A model generated the notes under the pieces. It worked only from the letters and a program-made list of their open reading frames with translations. It searched no databases and was not told where the DNA came from. A stretch of 64,000 nucleotides of DNA, from NCBI GenBank assembly GCA_028289545.1, contig JANQPG010000030.1, positions 1 to 64,000 on the forward strand. Reading direction: 5' to 3'. Position numbers and translations under genes: made by a program. This document shows positions 1 to 7,936 of this stretch, piece by piece (positions within the stretch are counted from its first letter, which is position 1; each line of letters opens with the position of its first letter). Source of the DNA: Woeseiaceae bacterium (GTDB taxonomy: Bacteria > Pseudomonadota > Gammaproteobacteria > Steroidobacterales > Woeseiaceae).

Positions 1-156
1 TCGATTGCTCAAATCGGGCGCCTCACCGGCAAACAAACCATTGCCGAGTTTGCGGAAAACGAAGAGATCATTACGATGCTCCGGGGCATGGATATCGACT
101 ATGCCCAGGGCTACGGAGTATCCGAACCCAAGCGTGTGACCCGCGCCGTCGCCTAG
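1..156 (+). CDS. EAL-domain protein, C-terminal end only (partial)
   Basis: The first 51 codons of the window are the tail of an open frame that enters from the left and stops at TAG. The peptide contains GKQTIAEFAENEEI and DYAQGYGVSEP, the classic last helix and strand of EAL cyclic-di-GMP phosphodiesterase domains (family typically KxTIAEfVE and DYaQGYgi). The protein therefore probably ends in an EAL domain. Catalytic residues and any N-terminal GGDEF or sensor domain lie outside the window, so activity cannot be judged. It converges with nadC with only 25 bases between the stop codons. Too short for the ORF track, but the motif is unmistakable. Confidence 0.85.
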   Translation, partial: SIAQIGRLTGKQTIAEFAENEEIITMLRGMDIDYAQGYGVSEPKRVTRAVA

Positions 157-181
157 CGACGCGAAGGTTTCACCAGGTTCT

Positions 182-1039
182 TCAGCCGATGCTGAACAGC
201 ATCGAAAGGTCGATTGCCCTCACGTTTTTGGTCAGCGCGCCGCTGGAGATGTAGTCCACGCCGGTGTCGGCGATTGCTCGCAGCGTGTCGAGGTCGACGT
301 TACCGGACGCCTCCAGTTCGGCGGCCACGTAGCCGTAGTTGCTGTTGATCGCGACGGCTTCGCGGAGGTCTTCGAGCGAAAAGTTATCCAGCAGGATGCG
401 GGTGGCGCCGGCATCCAGAGCGAGCCTGAGTTCGGCGATCGATTCGACTTCGACTTCGATGAGCACGTCGCCGTTGCCAGCCGCCGCCGCTTCCAGCGCA
501 TTGCCGAGGCCGCCCGCGCTCTTGATGTGGTTTTCCTTGATGAGGATTGCGTCGAACAGTCCGCGCCGATGATTTTCTCCACCACCGAGCCTGACGGCAT
601 ACTTCTGCGCCGTTCTCAGCCCCGGCAGCGTCTTGCGTGTATCGAGCAGCGTTGTGCGGCTGCCCTCCAGCTCTTTGACGTAGCGCGCGGTCTCGGTGGC
701 CGTCGCCGACAGCGTCTGCAGGAAGTTGAGCGCTGTGCGTTCACCGGACAGGAGCGCGCGCGCCGGGCCCACGAGCTTGCAGAGAACGTCGCCGGGTTCC
801 GCGGTTTCGCCGTCGTGAATGTACCAGTCGACAATGACCGATTCGTCGAGCTCGCGAAACACGGCGTCGACCCAGGGCTGGCCGGCGACGATGCAGGCTT
901 CGCGCGCGACGATCTGGGCGCCGGCGACGGCATCGCCGGGAACGAGGGCCGCGGTCAGGTCGCCGCTGCCGATGTCTTCGTTCAGCGCAGTCGCGACGTT
1001 GCGGGTCACGGCGTCGGCAAATTGCTCGGCATCGCTCAT
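182..1039 (-). CDS. nadC: Nicotinate-nucleotide pyrophosphorylase (carboxylating)
   Basis: Quinolinate phosphoribosyltransferase, converting quinolinate and PRPP to nicotinate mononucleotide in de novo NAD synthesis; cytosolic. The 285-residue product has the family signatures TLPGLRTAQKYAVRLGGGENHR (quinolinate/PRPP site), ILIKENHI, EVEVES and the C-terminal ISSGALTKNV, all in order. The ORF track begins 14 codons earlier, but I prefer the ATG at 1039 (MSDAEQF) because GGAGG lies 6 bases upstream of it. Length matches the family (about 280-300). nadA and nadB are not in the window. It stands alone between the EAL fragment and the PuuD-like gene. Confidence 0.95.
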   Translation of the reverse strand: MSDAEQFADAVTRNVATALNEDIGSGDLTAALVPGDAVAGAQIVAREACIVAGQPWVDAVFRELDESVIVDWYIHDGETAEPGDVLCKLVGPARALLSGERTALNFLQTLSATATETARYVKELEGSRTTLLDTRKTLPGLRTAQKYAVRLGGGENHRRGLFDAILIKENHIKSAGGLGNALEAAAAGNGDVLIEVEVESIAELRLALDAGATRILLDNFSLEDLREAVAINSNYGYVAAELEASGNVDLDTLRAIADTGVDYISSGALTKNVRAIDLSMLFSIG

Positions 1040-1130
1040 TTGAGCCTCCAGGAATCGCCCGGAAATCGGGCCGGAAAACAAGAAACCCGGCGCTGTGGCC
1101 GGGTTTCCGGGTTTACTGCCTTGTGTCCGG

Positions 1131-1736
1131 CTACATGATGAAGCCGTGCCCGGCGCCGACCATGCTCATGACCATGGGGATCGACATGAGTGTGTTCGAG
1201 CGCGAGGCCAGAAACGCAATGTTCTTCGCCTTGGCAATTTCCTCGGGAGTGGCTTCCACGATGCCCAGCACTTTTTTCTGGTTTGGCCAGATCAGCACCC
1301 AGACGTTGAATAGCATGATTGTGCCCAGCCAGGCGCCGATGCCGATCGTCAGCGCGTAGGTGTTCACGGTGTCGCCCATCAGGCCCAGGGTAAAGGCGTC
1401 GTGCAGCTGGCCCCGGTGCAGCAGGTAAGCCGCGCCCGACAGCCAGGTCAGCGCCGCCCCCCAGCGAAACCACCACAACGCGCGTGGCGCTACGTACTTG
1501 GTGATCCCGGCGCCGCCGGGACCGCCTTCGTCGCTGGCGGCCTCGCCGAGCGCGGGTACCTGGACGAAGTTGAAATAGTAGAGAAGGCCGATCCACGTGA
1601 TACCGGCAAGCACATGCAGCCAGATGATGGCGGACGCCGCATTGGCGAGGGTGTTGTCGCCGGTCAGGAAAACGATAATCAAGGCCAGCACAACGCCGCT
1701 GACGATGGTACCGGCTACGCTCTTCAGGGGATTCAT
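1131..1736 (-). CDS. PuuD-like (urate-oxidase N-terminal domain) membrane protein
   Basis: A 201-residue integral membrane protein with about five hydrophobic segments. It resembles the membrane domain of the PuuD/DUF989 urate hydroxylase family (IIWLHVLAGITWIG, RWGAALTWLSGAAYLL, IGIGAWLGTIMLFNVWVLIWPNQ). Histidines in the WLHVL segment and near the C-terminus (GHGFIM) could be haem or metal ligands. Bona fide PuuD enzymes carry a C-terminal cytochrome c domain; there is no CxxCH here, so urate oxidation is not established. The start at 1736 (MNPLKS) gives a first membrane helix at once, with GGAG about 10 bases upstream. A TATAAT lies upstream on the same strand. No purine catabolism genes are nearby. 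Confidence 0.7.
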   Translation of the reverse strand: MNPLKSVAGTIVSGVVLALIIVFLTGDNTLANAASAIIWLHVLAGITWIGLLYYFNFVQVPALGEAASDEGGPGGAGITKYVAPRALWWFRWGAALTWLSGAAYLLHRGQLHDAFTLGLMGDTVNTYALTIGIGAWLGTIMLFNVWVLIWPNQKKVLGIVEATPEEIAKAKNIAFLASRSNTLMSIPMVMSMVGAGHGFIM

Positions 1737-1810
1737 TAGGACGCTTCTCCAGAACTTGGCATTATTGTATCTTTCGGTTTCCGGCAACCTGCCGGAGCCT
1801 GAGCGCCGGT

Positions 1811-1816
1811 ATTATA
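1811..1816 (-). promoter_or_regulatory. Candidate -10 element (TATAAT) for the PuuD-like gene
   Basis: A perfect TATAAT on the minus strand, about 75 bases upstream of the chosen ATG at 1736. No convincing -35 is visible at 16-18 bases. The inferred leader contains a 7-bp hairpin (TCCGGCA/TGCCGGA with a 3-base loop, plus-strand 1780-1796). Confidence 0.35.
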
Positions 1817-1892
1817 GATCAGCTGCTAGAGCAAGTCTCGACGCGTTTGCCTCGACTTGAAATCCATACTTGAAAGCCATGAGTTCGTACCC

Positions 1893-2129
1893 ATGTCCCA
1901 ACCCGCCTCCCGCTCCCGATTTCGCCTCGAGGCCGTGTCGCGCGGCAATCGTGAGCTGTATCCGGCATCGCCCTGCGTGTCGATCTGCACGCTCGACGAC
2001 GATCAGGCTTGCCTGGGCTGCAGCCGGACGCTGGAGGAAATCACCCACTGGTCGGCGTATTCGAAGGAAAAACAGTGGCAAATCATCGACGATTTGCGAC
2101 GCCGGACAGGCCTTTCGGAGGTAGACTAA
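1893..2129 (+). CDS. DUF1289 family protein
   Basis: A 78-residue cytosolic protein of the DUF1289 family. Its signature is SPCVSICTLDDDQACLGCSRTLEEI: a CxxxC then CxxC arrangement that suggests metal or Fe-S binding, followed by the W-S-x(5,7)-W pattern typical of the family. Biochemical function is unknown for the family. I start at ATG 1893 (MSQPAS) rather than the TTG at 1857 used by the ORF track, because the extra 12 residues are not family-like. It ends one base before the BON lipoprotein ATG, so the two are probably co-transcribed. Confidence 0.75.
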   Translation: MSQPASRSRFRLEAVSRGNRELYPASPCVSICTLDDDQACLGCSRTLEEITHWSAYSKEKQWQIIDDLRRRTGLSEVD

Positions 2130-2130
2130 T

Positions 2131-2499
2131 ATGATGACCATGCGCACAACGTCGAACCACGCGCTTCGCGGCGTAGTGGCCCTGGTGATGGCCAGTGTGC
2201 TGCTTGGCGGCTGCACGTCGATGATGCTGAGCGGCGGTGGTGTCACGCGCAGCGCCGGCAGCGAGACCAGCCAGGATACGAGTGACAAGGGTATCAGCGC
2301 CGAGATCAGAACCCTTTACCGTCGCGCCCCGGAAATCGACGTGTTCAACGTCGACGTCAGAACCGTCGACGGCAAGGTGACGCTCAGCGGGATGGTGGAC
2401 AGCTACGAGGCGCGCAACGAAGCCTACCGGCTGGCGCGACAAGTCGCAGGCGTACACACCGTAGTCAATCAGATACGCGTAGTGGACAGAAGCAGATAA
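2131..2499 (+). CDS. BON-domain lipoprotein
   Basis: A 122-residue lipoprotein: an N-terminal hydrophobic signal (VVALVMASVLLGGC) with lipobox LGG-C at about residue 28, a short Gly/Ser-rich linker, and one BON domain at about residues 52-118 (IDVFNVDVRTVDGKVTLSGMV, then AGVHTVVNQIRV). BON proteins such as OsmY and DolP help maintain the outer membrane; this one has a single BON domain, whereas DolP has two. It should be anchored in the periplasm or outer membrane. It starts directly after the DUF1289 stop and lies 48 bases before grxD. Confidence 0.8.
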   Translation: MMTMRTTSNHALRGVVALVMASVLLGGCTSMMLSGGGVTRSAGSETSQDTSDKGISAEIRTLYRRAPEIDVFNVDVRTVDGKVTLSGMVDSYEARNEAYRLARQVAGVHTVVNQIRVVDRSR

Positions 2500-2503
2500 T
2501 CTC

Positions 2504-2527
2504 GAAGACAGTTTCAAAGACAGTCTC
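2504..2527 (+). repeat. 12-bp imperfect tandem repeat upstream of grxD
   Basis: GAAGACAGTTTC followed directly by AAAGACAGTCTC, matching at 10 of 12 positions, with the core AAGACAGT identical in both. It lies between the BON lipoprotein stop and the grxD start. It could be a protein-binding site or a chance duplication. Confidence 0.5.
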
Positions 2528-2547
2528 TAAGGAAATGGAAACAAGCG

Positions 2548-2877
2548 ATGAGTGACGACATCAACGCCCGAATCGAAGAGCAGCTCGGTTCACACGACAT
2601 CCTTTTGTACATGAAGGGATCCCCGGACTTCCCGCAGTGCGGTTTTTCCGGACAAGCGGTGGCGGCGCTGAACGCCGTTGGCCAGCCCTACGCCTACGTC
2701 AACATCTTCGAGGATCAGGAGATCCGTGAGGGGCTCAAGGTCTACTCGAATTGGCCGACGTTTCCGCAGCTGTACGTCAAAGGTGAGCTGATCGGCGGCT
2801 CCGATATTGTCATCGAGATGTACAACTCGGGCGAACTCAAAACCCTGCTGGACGAAGCCAAGGGGCAGGCGGCGTAA
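2548..2877 (+). CDS. grxD: Monothiol glutaredoxin, Grx4 family
   Basis: A 109-residue monothiol glutaredoxin that binds a [2Fe-2S] cluster with glutathione and delivers or stores Fe-S clusters in the cytosol. The active site is CGFS within FPQCGFSGQAV, preceded by the conserved lysine of LYMKGSP. WPTFPQLYVKGELIGGSDI is the cis-proline/glutathione-binding segment. Length equals that of the E. coli Grx4 class. The ATG at 2548 has GGAAA about 8 bases upstream; the other nearby ATG (2535) opens only a short dead-end frame. The gene converges with rnt. Confidence 0.95.
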   Translation: MSDDINARIEEQLGSHDILLYMKGSPDFPQCGFSGQAVAALNAVGQPYAYVNIFEDQEIREGLKVYSNWPTFPQLYVKGELIGGSDIVIEMYNSGELKTLLDEAKGQAA

Positions 2878-2904
2878 GCCTGGCCCGGACCACCGCTCAG
2901 GCTT
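2876..2904. terminator. Candidate bidirectional terminator hairpin between grxD and rnt
   Basis: A perfect 7-bp inverted repeat (AAGCCTG at 2876-2882, CAGGCTT at 2898-2904) fills the gap between the convergent grxD and rnt stop codons. The loop is 15 bases and the T tract is short, so it would be weak as a Rho-independent terminator. Confidence 0.4.
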
Positions 2905-3546
2905 TCAGCTCGGGAGCGGCTCCGCTTTCCCGGTCAGCATCTCGTAGATAGGCGCGAAGCGGTTGACGATCTCGCAGAAGATGTCGGCCGTCACCTCGGC
3001 GTCGTAAGCGGCGGAGTGCGCCGCGTCATCGTCCCATTCAAAGCCCGCCGCTTTGACGGCCCGTGACAGCACGGTTTGCCCAAACGCGACGCCCGACAGC
3101 GTCGCCGTGTCGAAGCAAGAGAACGGGTGAAACGGGTTTCTGCGGATGCCGGCGCGCTCGACCGCGCGATTCAGAAACCCAAGGTCGAACGCCGCATTGT
3201 GTCCGACGAGGATGGCGCGGCTGCAGTTGTTTTCGCGGACCGAGCGCCGTACTTCACGGAACACCCGGCCGAGGGCGTCGCGCTCGTCGATCGCCGGACG
3301 CAGCGGATGGTCGGGGTCGATGCCGTTGACGGCGAGTGAGGCGGGCTCGATGTTGGCGCCTTCAAACGGCCGGACGTGGTAGCGCACCGTCTGCTTGCGT
3401 TTCAGGTCGCCGTCGTCGCCGAAGCCCACGAGTACGGCCGCGATCTCCAGCAGTGCGTCGGTCTCGGCATTGAAGCCGCCCGTTTCCACATCGACGACAA
3501 CCGGCAGGAAACCGCGAAAGCGGTCCGACATTCTGATTTCGTCCAT
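2905..3546 (-). CDS. rnt: Ribonuclease T
   Basis: A 3'-5' exoribonuclease of the DEDDh family that trims tRNA and other stable RNA 3' ends. The 213-residue product follows E. coli RNase T closely: DRFRGFLPVVVDVETGGFN (first D and E), GHNAAFDLGFL (second D), RNPFHPFSCFDTATL, and HSAAYDAEVT (H and last D). The ORF track extends to 3675, but that part overlaps the preceding aminopeptidase. I chose the ATG at 3546 (MDEIRMSDRF), four bases after that gene's stop; the internal ATG at 3531 is also possible. Probably co-transcribed with the aminopeptidase. Confidence 0.93.
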   Translation of the reverse strand: MDEIRMSDRFRGFLPVVVDVETGGFNAETDALLEIAAVLVGFGDDGDLKRKQTVRYHVRPFEGANIEPASLAVNGIDPDHPLRPAIDERDALGRVFREVRRSVRENNCSRAILVGHNAAFDLGFLNRAVERAGIRRNPFHPFSCFDTATLSGVAFGQTVLSRAVKAAGFEWDDDAAHSAAYDAEVTADIFCEIVNRFAPIYEMLTGKAEPLPS

Positions 3547-3550
3547 GTCG

Positions 3551-5089
3551 TTAACTCGCGGCGCCGGCTGCCGTGTTGTCGCCAAGCTGCGTATCCAGAA
3601 GCAGCGACAGCGTATACCGGACTCCAAAGCCGGTGACCTTGCCCGGTATGGCGCCCAGACCCCCCTCGTGTTCACCCGAGGAAAGGTCGATGTGCACCCA
3701 CGGCGTGTCGTTCTCCACGAACTCGTTCAGGAAACTCGCCGCGAGGATGTGATCGCCAGTGCCTTTGACCGAACACTGCATCAAGTCGGCAACCTCACTT
3801 TCGAGTTCGGCGAGGAACTCTTGGCCCATCGGAAACGGCCAGACGCGCTCTCCGCACGCCGCGCCCGTGCGCTTCAGGGCGGGATGCCACTCCGGGCGGT
3901 TGCTGAAGATGCCTGAGTAGCGCGTGGTAATGGCGTCCACGCAGGAGCCGGTCAGTGTCGCGTAGTCGACGATCAATTGCGGCTGCTCACGGCTGGCGAG
4001 CGTCAGCGTATCCGCAAGCGCCATCCGGCCTTCCGCGTCCGTGTGTATCGTCTGTATTGTCTTGCCGTTCAGAGCTCGAATGAGATCCTGCGATTTGTAC
4101 GCCGTCGGTCCGGTGCGGTTTTCCGTGATCGCAAGCCAGCAGTCCACGGCAAAACGGGTTTCGACTTCCGTGAGCGCCAGCAGCGTGCCGAGCGCCACGG
4201 CGCTGCCCTGCATGTCGCCGTGCATGCCGAGCATCGACTGAAAGGGTTTCAGGTTGGTGCCGCCCGTGTCGAATATGATGCCCTTACCGACCAGCGACAC
4301 GCGCGCGTTTGAAACGGACTTGTCCGGCCGGAAGCGCAGCCGGATGATGCCGGCGGTCTTGTCGGCGTTACCTTGAGCCACCGCCAGGAACGCGCCCGCG
4401 TCGAGACGTTCGAGTTCGTCGATCGAATAGCGCTTGAACTCCCAGCCGTGGTCCTTTGCGAGTGAGCGCACGAGATCGGTGTAGTGTTTGGCGTCCAGCC
4501 GGTTGGGCGGCATTGCGGTCAACCAACGGGCAAGATGGTTGCCGTGGGCCTCGGCGACAATGCGCCGCAGCGGTTCGGCGCGCGGCGACCAGTGTTCACC
4601 CAGTCCGAGCAGGCGAATACTGCGTATCGGCGGCTTCTTCGGCTTCTCGCGCCAGGAGGGCATGGGGAGAGCCGCGGCGAGCGCGGCGGTGATGAACGGT
4701 TCGAATAGTTCGCCATAGGTCTTGCTGTCGAAACCGATCGCGGCTATACCTACAGTTCCTGGCGATTCGTCGGTTACCGCCGAAACCAGTTTTGCGGCAA
4801 GCGAAAGCCGATCAAACGTCGAATCAGCAGTTTTTAGTTTGCCGGCGACGACTCGCGTCTGACGCGAATTGTCGAGTCTGGCGAGCAGTGCCGGCACGCT
4901 GCCGGCAGGGCGCTTGGCCATGAGCTTTTTGAGCTTCGGTCCGCCGGGGATTTGTTTCCAGGTTTTTTCGCCGATGCGTTCCGGCAGCAGCAGGATGAGC
5001 TGGTCCACCGAGGCGAGCGCCTTTGAATCCAGGCGACCGGCACGCGCCACGACACGTGTCCGCGCAGCCGGGGGCAATAGAGAGTGCAT
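3551..5089 (-). CDS. Leucyl aminopeptidase family protein (M17), divergent paralogue
   Basis: A two-zinc M17 aminopeptidase of 512 residues. The C-terminal catalytic half keeps the metal and catalytic residues: K and D in VGKGIIFDTGG, the downstream lysine in NLKPF, D in HGDMQGSA, and D, E and R in HTDAEGR. The canonical sequence is NTDAEGR, so the first position differs. The N-terminal half is weakly conserved. It is distinct from the canonical pepA at 53373-54875 in the same window. Likely a broad peptide-turnover enzyme; substrate unknown. It lies directly upstream of rnt and is divergent from aceE across a 161-base gap. Confidence 0.85.
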   Translation of the reverse strand: MHSLLPPAARTRVVARAGRLDSKALASVDQLILLLPERIGEKTWKQIPGGPKLKKLMAKRPAGSVPALLARLDNSRQTRVVAGKLKTADSTFDRLSLAAKLVSAVTDESPGTVGIAAIGFDSKTYGELFEPFITAALAAALPMPSWREKPKKPPIRSIRLLGLGEHWSPRAEPLRRIVAEAHGNHLARWLTAMPPNRLDAKHYTDLVRSLAKDHGWEFKRYSIDELERLDAGAFLAVAQGNADKTAGIIRLRFRPDKSVSNARVSLVGKGIIFDTGGTNLKPFQSMLGMHGDMQGSAVALGTLLALTEVETRFAVDCWLAITENRTGPTAYKSQDLIRALNGKTIQTIHTDAEGRMALADTLTLASREQPQLIVDYATLTGSCVDAITTRYSGIFSNRPEWHPALKRTGAACGERVWPFPMGQEFLAELESEVADLMQCSVKGTGDHILAASFLNEFVENDTPWVHIDLSSGEHEGGLGAIPGKVTGFGVRYTLSLLLDTQLGDNTAAGAAS

Positions 5090-5250
5090 ACGTATGAATT
5101 CCCGCTACTTGGCTTGACCGGATCAGCGCAAACGCCGAATATGGCGCCCCGAAACCCTTGGCGCTCGGTCGACCCATCGAGCGCTGATCCTAGCAGGCAC
5201 GACCGGCGAATTCACGCGGCAAGCGGCTTGTTAAACCAATCGGACTGTCT

Positions 5251-7917
5251 ATGACCAGCTTCAATCCTTTCGACGATCTGGATCCCGTTGAAACTAATGA
5301 GTGGCTCGAATCCATCGATTCGGTGCTGACCCATCACGGACCGGAGCGGGCACACTTCCTGCTCAATCGAATGATCGATTTTGCGCGCCGTTCGGGCGCC
5401 TATCTCCCCTACAGCCCGAACACGGCGTATCTCAATACGATCGCCACGGGGCGCCAGCCCGAGTACCCGGGAGACCGGTCACTGGAGCGGCGAATCGAAG
5501 CGATCATTCGCTGGAACGCCATGGCAATGGTTGTCCAGGCGAACCGCAAAAGTACCGAGTACGGCGGACACATCTCGAGCTATGCGTCGTCCGCGACGAT
5601 GTACGAAGTGGGTTTCAATCACTTCTGGCGTGGCGCAACCGACGAGCAGGGCGGCGACATGATCTTCGTACAGGGTCACTCCGCGCCGGGAATCTATGCG
5701 CGCGCGTACCTCGAGGGGCGCCTGAACGAGTCGCGGCTGGCGCGTTTTCGCCAGGAGGTCGGTGGACACGGCCTGTCCTCTTATCCGCACCCGTGGCTGA
5801 TGCCGAACTTCTGGCAGTTCCCCACAGTGTCGATGGGACTCGGGCCAATGATGGCGATCTACCAGGCGCGCTTCATGCGCTACATGGAGCATCGCGAAAT
5901 GCAGCCATCGTCGGACCGCAAGGTGTGGGCGTTTCTCGGCGACGGGGAAATGGACGAGCCCGAATCGATGGGCGCCATTACGATGCCGGTACGAGAGGGG
6001 CTCGACAACCTCGTGTTTGTCGTCAATTGCAACCTGCAGCGGCTGGACGGTCCCGTACGCGGCAACGGCAAGATCATTCAGGAACTCGAGGCGGCGTTCA
6101 GCGGCGCGGGTTGGAACGTCATCAAGGTCGTCTGGGGTTCGCGCTGGGATCCGCTACTGGCCAAGGATCACAAAGGGCTCCTGCGGCGGATCATGGAAGA
6201 GACCGTCGACGGTGAATACCAGACTTACAAGGCGCGTTCCGGCGCCTACGTGCGCGAGAAGTTCTTCGGCAAGTATCCCGAGACGCTGGCCATGGTCGCC
6301 AACATGTCGGACGAGGAAATCTGGCGGCTGAACCGGGGCGGGCACGATCCGCTCAAGGTGTACGCCGCCTACGATGCGGCAATGCAGTCCAACGGCAAGC
6401 CGACGATCATTCTCGTCAAGACCGTCAAAGGCTACGGCATGGGTGCGGCCGGAGAAGGGCAAAACACGGCGCACCAGCAGAAGAAAATGAACGAGGATGC
6501 GCTGCGCGAGTTCCGCGACCGCTTCAACATTCCGGTATCGGACAAGGAGCTCGATGACGTTCCTTTCTATAAGCCGGCCGCGGACAGCGCTGAACTCGAG
6601 TACCTGCACGAACGGCGCAATGCGCTCGGCGGTTACCTGCCGAAGCGCCGGCGCCTGACCAACGTCAAGCTGCCGGTGCCGCCGCTCGAGATCTTCAAGA
6701 CTCAGCTGGACGGCACTGGCGAGCGCGAAGCGTCGACGACAATGGCGTTCGTGCGCATGCTCACGGCGCTGGCGCGCGACAAGCAGATCGGCAAGCACGT
6801 CGTTCCCATCGTGCCCGACGAAGCGCGAACGTTCGGCATGGAGGGCATGTTCCGGCAGATCGGCATCTACGCGTCCAAGGGCCAGCTCTACGAACCGGAG
6901 GATGCCGGCGAGCTGATGTACTACCGCGAGGACAAGAAAGGACAAATCCTCGAGGAGGGCATCAACGAAGGCGGCGCGTTCTGCTCCTGGCTGGCGGCGG
7001 CGACGTCGTACTCCAATCACAATGTGCCGATGATCCCGTTCTACATCTATTACTCGATGTTCGGTTTCCAGCGCATTGGCGATTTCATCTGGGCCGGCGG
7101 CGACCTGCAGTCCCGCGGTTTTCTGATCGGCGGCACCGCCGGGCGCACGACGCTTGCCGGCGAGGGTCTGCAGCACCAGGACGGCCATAGTCTCGTGCAG
7201 GCGTCGACCGTGCCGAACTGTATATCCTATGACCCGACCTACGCCTACGAGCTCGCCGTCATCATTCAGGACGGCCTGCGGCGCATGCTGGGCGAGCAGG
7301 AAAACGTGTTCTACTACATCACCTGCATGAACGAGAATTACGTGCATCCTCCGATGCCGGCCGGCACCGAGGACGGCATCATCAAGGGCATGTATCTGCT
7401 GCAGGTCGGTGGACAGGGCAAGATCCGCGCGCAGCTCATGGGCTCGGGCACAATCCTTCGCGAAGTGATCGGCGCCGGCGAACTGCTCGAGAAGGATTTT
7501 GGTATTCCGAGCGACGTCTGGTCCGTCACGAGCTTCAACGAGCTGCGCCGCGATGCGCTGGAAGTCGAGCGATGGAATCAACTGCATCCGACCGAGGAGC
7601 CGCGTACCTGCTATATCGAGGAATGCCTCGCCGAGAGGCCGGGTCCCTACATAGCGGCGACGGACTACATGAAGATAGTGCCGGACCAGATTCAACGCTG
7701 GGTCCCCGGACGTTTTATTACCCTCGGTACCGACGGTTACGGTCGCAGCGACTCGCGGGCGGCGCTCAGGCAGCACTTCGAAGTTGATCGGCGCTACATT
7801 GCGATTACTGCGCTGAAGGCGCTCGCTGACGACGGCGTGCTCGATCAGAAGACTGTGCAGGCGGCGATAGAGAAGTACGGCGTGGATCCCGACAAGCCGG
7901 ATCCGGTCAAGCTTTGA
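5251..7917 (+). CDS. aceE: Pyruvate dehydrogenase E1 component (homodimeric)
   Basis: The thiamine-diphosphate E1 of the pyruvate dehydrogenase complex: it decarboxylates pyruvate and acetylates the lipoyl groups of E2. At 888 residues it matches E. coli AceE (887). The ThDP/Mg motif GDGEMDEPES is at about residue 230, and FVVNCNLQRLDGPVRGNGKI completes the cofactor site. GHSAPGIYARAYLEGR, VKTVKGYGMG and the transketolase-like GLQHQDGHS are family signatures. It heads aceE-aceF-lpdA, with aceF 19 bases downstream. The ribosome-binding site is weak. No pdhR-type regulator is adjacent. Confidence 0.97.
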   Translation: MTSFNPFDDLDPVETNEWLESIDSVLTHHGPERAHFLLNRMIDFARRSGAYLPYSPNTAYLNTIATGRQPEYPGDRSLERRIEAIIRWNAMAMVVQANRKSTEYGGHISSYASSATMYEVGFNHFWRGATDEQGGDMIFVQGHSAPGIYARAYLEGRLNESRLARFRQEVGGHGLSSYPHPWLMPNFWQFPTVSMGLGPMMAIYQARFMRYMEHREMQPSSDRKVWAFLGDGEMDEPESMGAITMPVREGLDNLVFVVNCNLQRLDGPVRGNGKIIQELEAAFSGAGWNVIKVVWGSRWDPLLAKDHKGLLRRIMEETVDGEYQTYKARSGAYVREKFFGKYPETLAMVANMSDEEIWRLNRGGHDPLKVYAAYDAAMQSNGKPTIILVKTVKGYGMGAAGEGQNTAHQQKKMNEDALREFRDRFNIPVSDKELDDVPFYKPAADSAELEYLHERRNALGGYLPKRRRLTNVKLPVPPLEIFKTQLDGTGEREASTTMAFVRMLTALARDKQIGKHVVPIVPDEARTFGMEGMFRQIGIYASKGQLYEPEDAGELMYYREDKKGQILEEGINEGGAFCSWLAAATSYSNHNVPMIPFYIYYSMFGFQRIGDFIWAGGDLQSRGFLIGGTAGRTTLAGEGLQHQDGHSLVQASTVPNCISYDPTYAYELAVIIQDGLRRMLGEQENVFYYITCMNENYVHPPMPAGTEDGIIKGMYLLQVGGQGKIRAQLMGSGTILREVIGAGELLEKDFGIPSDVWSVTSFNELRRDALEVERWNQLHPTEEPRTCYIEECLAERPGPYIAATDYMKIVPDQIQRWVPGRFITLGTDGYGRSDSRAALRQHFEVDRRYIAITALKALADDGVLDQKTVQAAIEKYGVDPDKPDPVKL

Positions 7918-7936
7918 GCACGTAAGGAGAGCAAGC

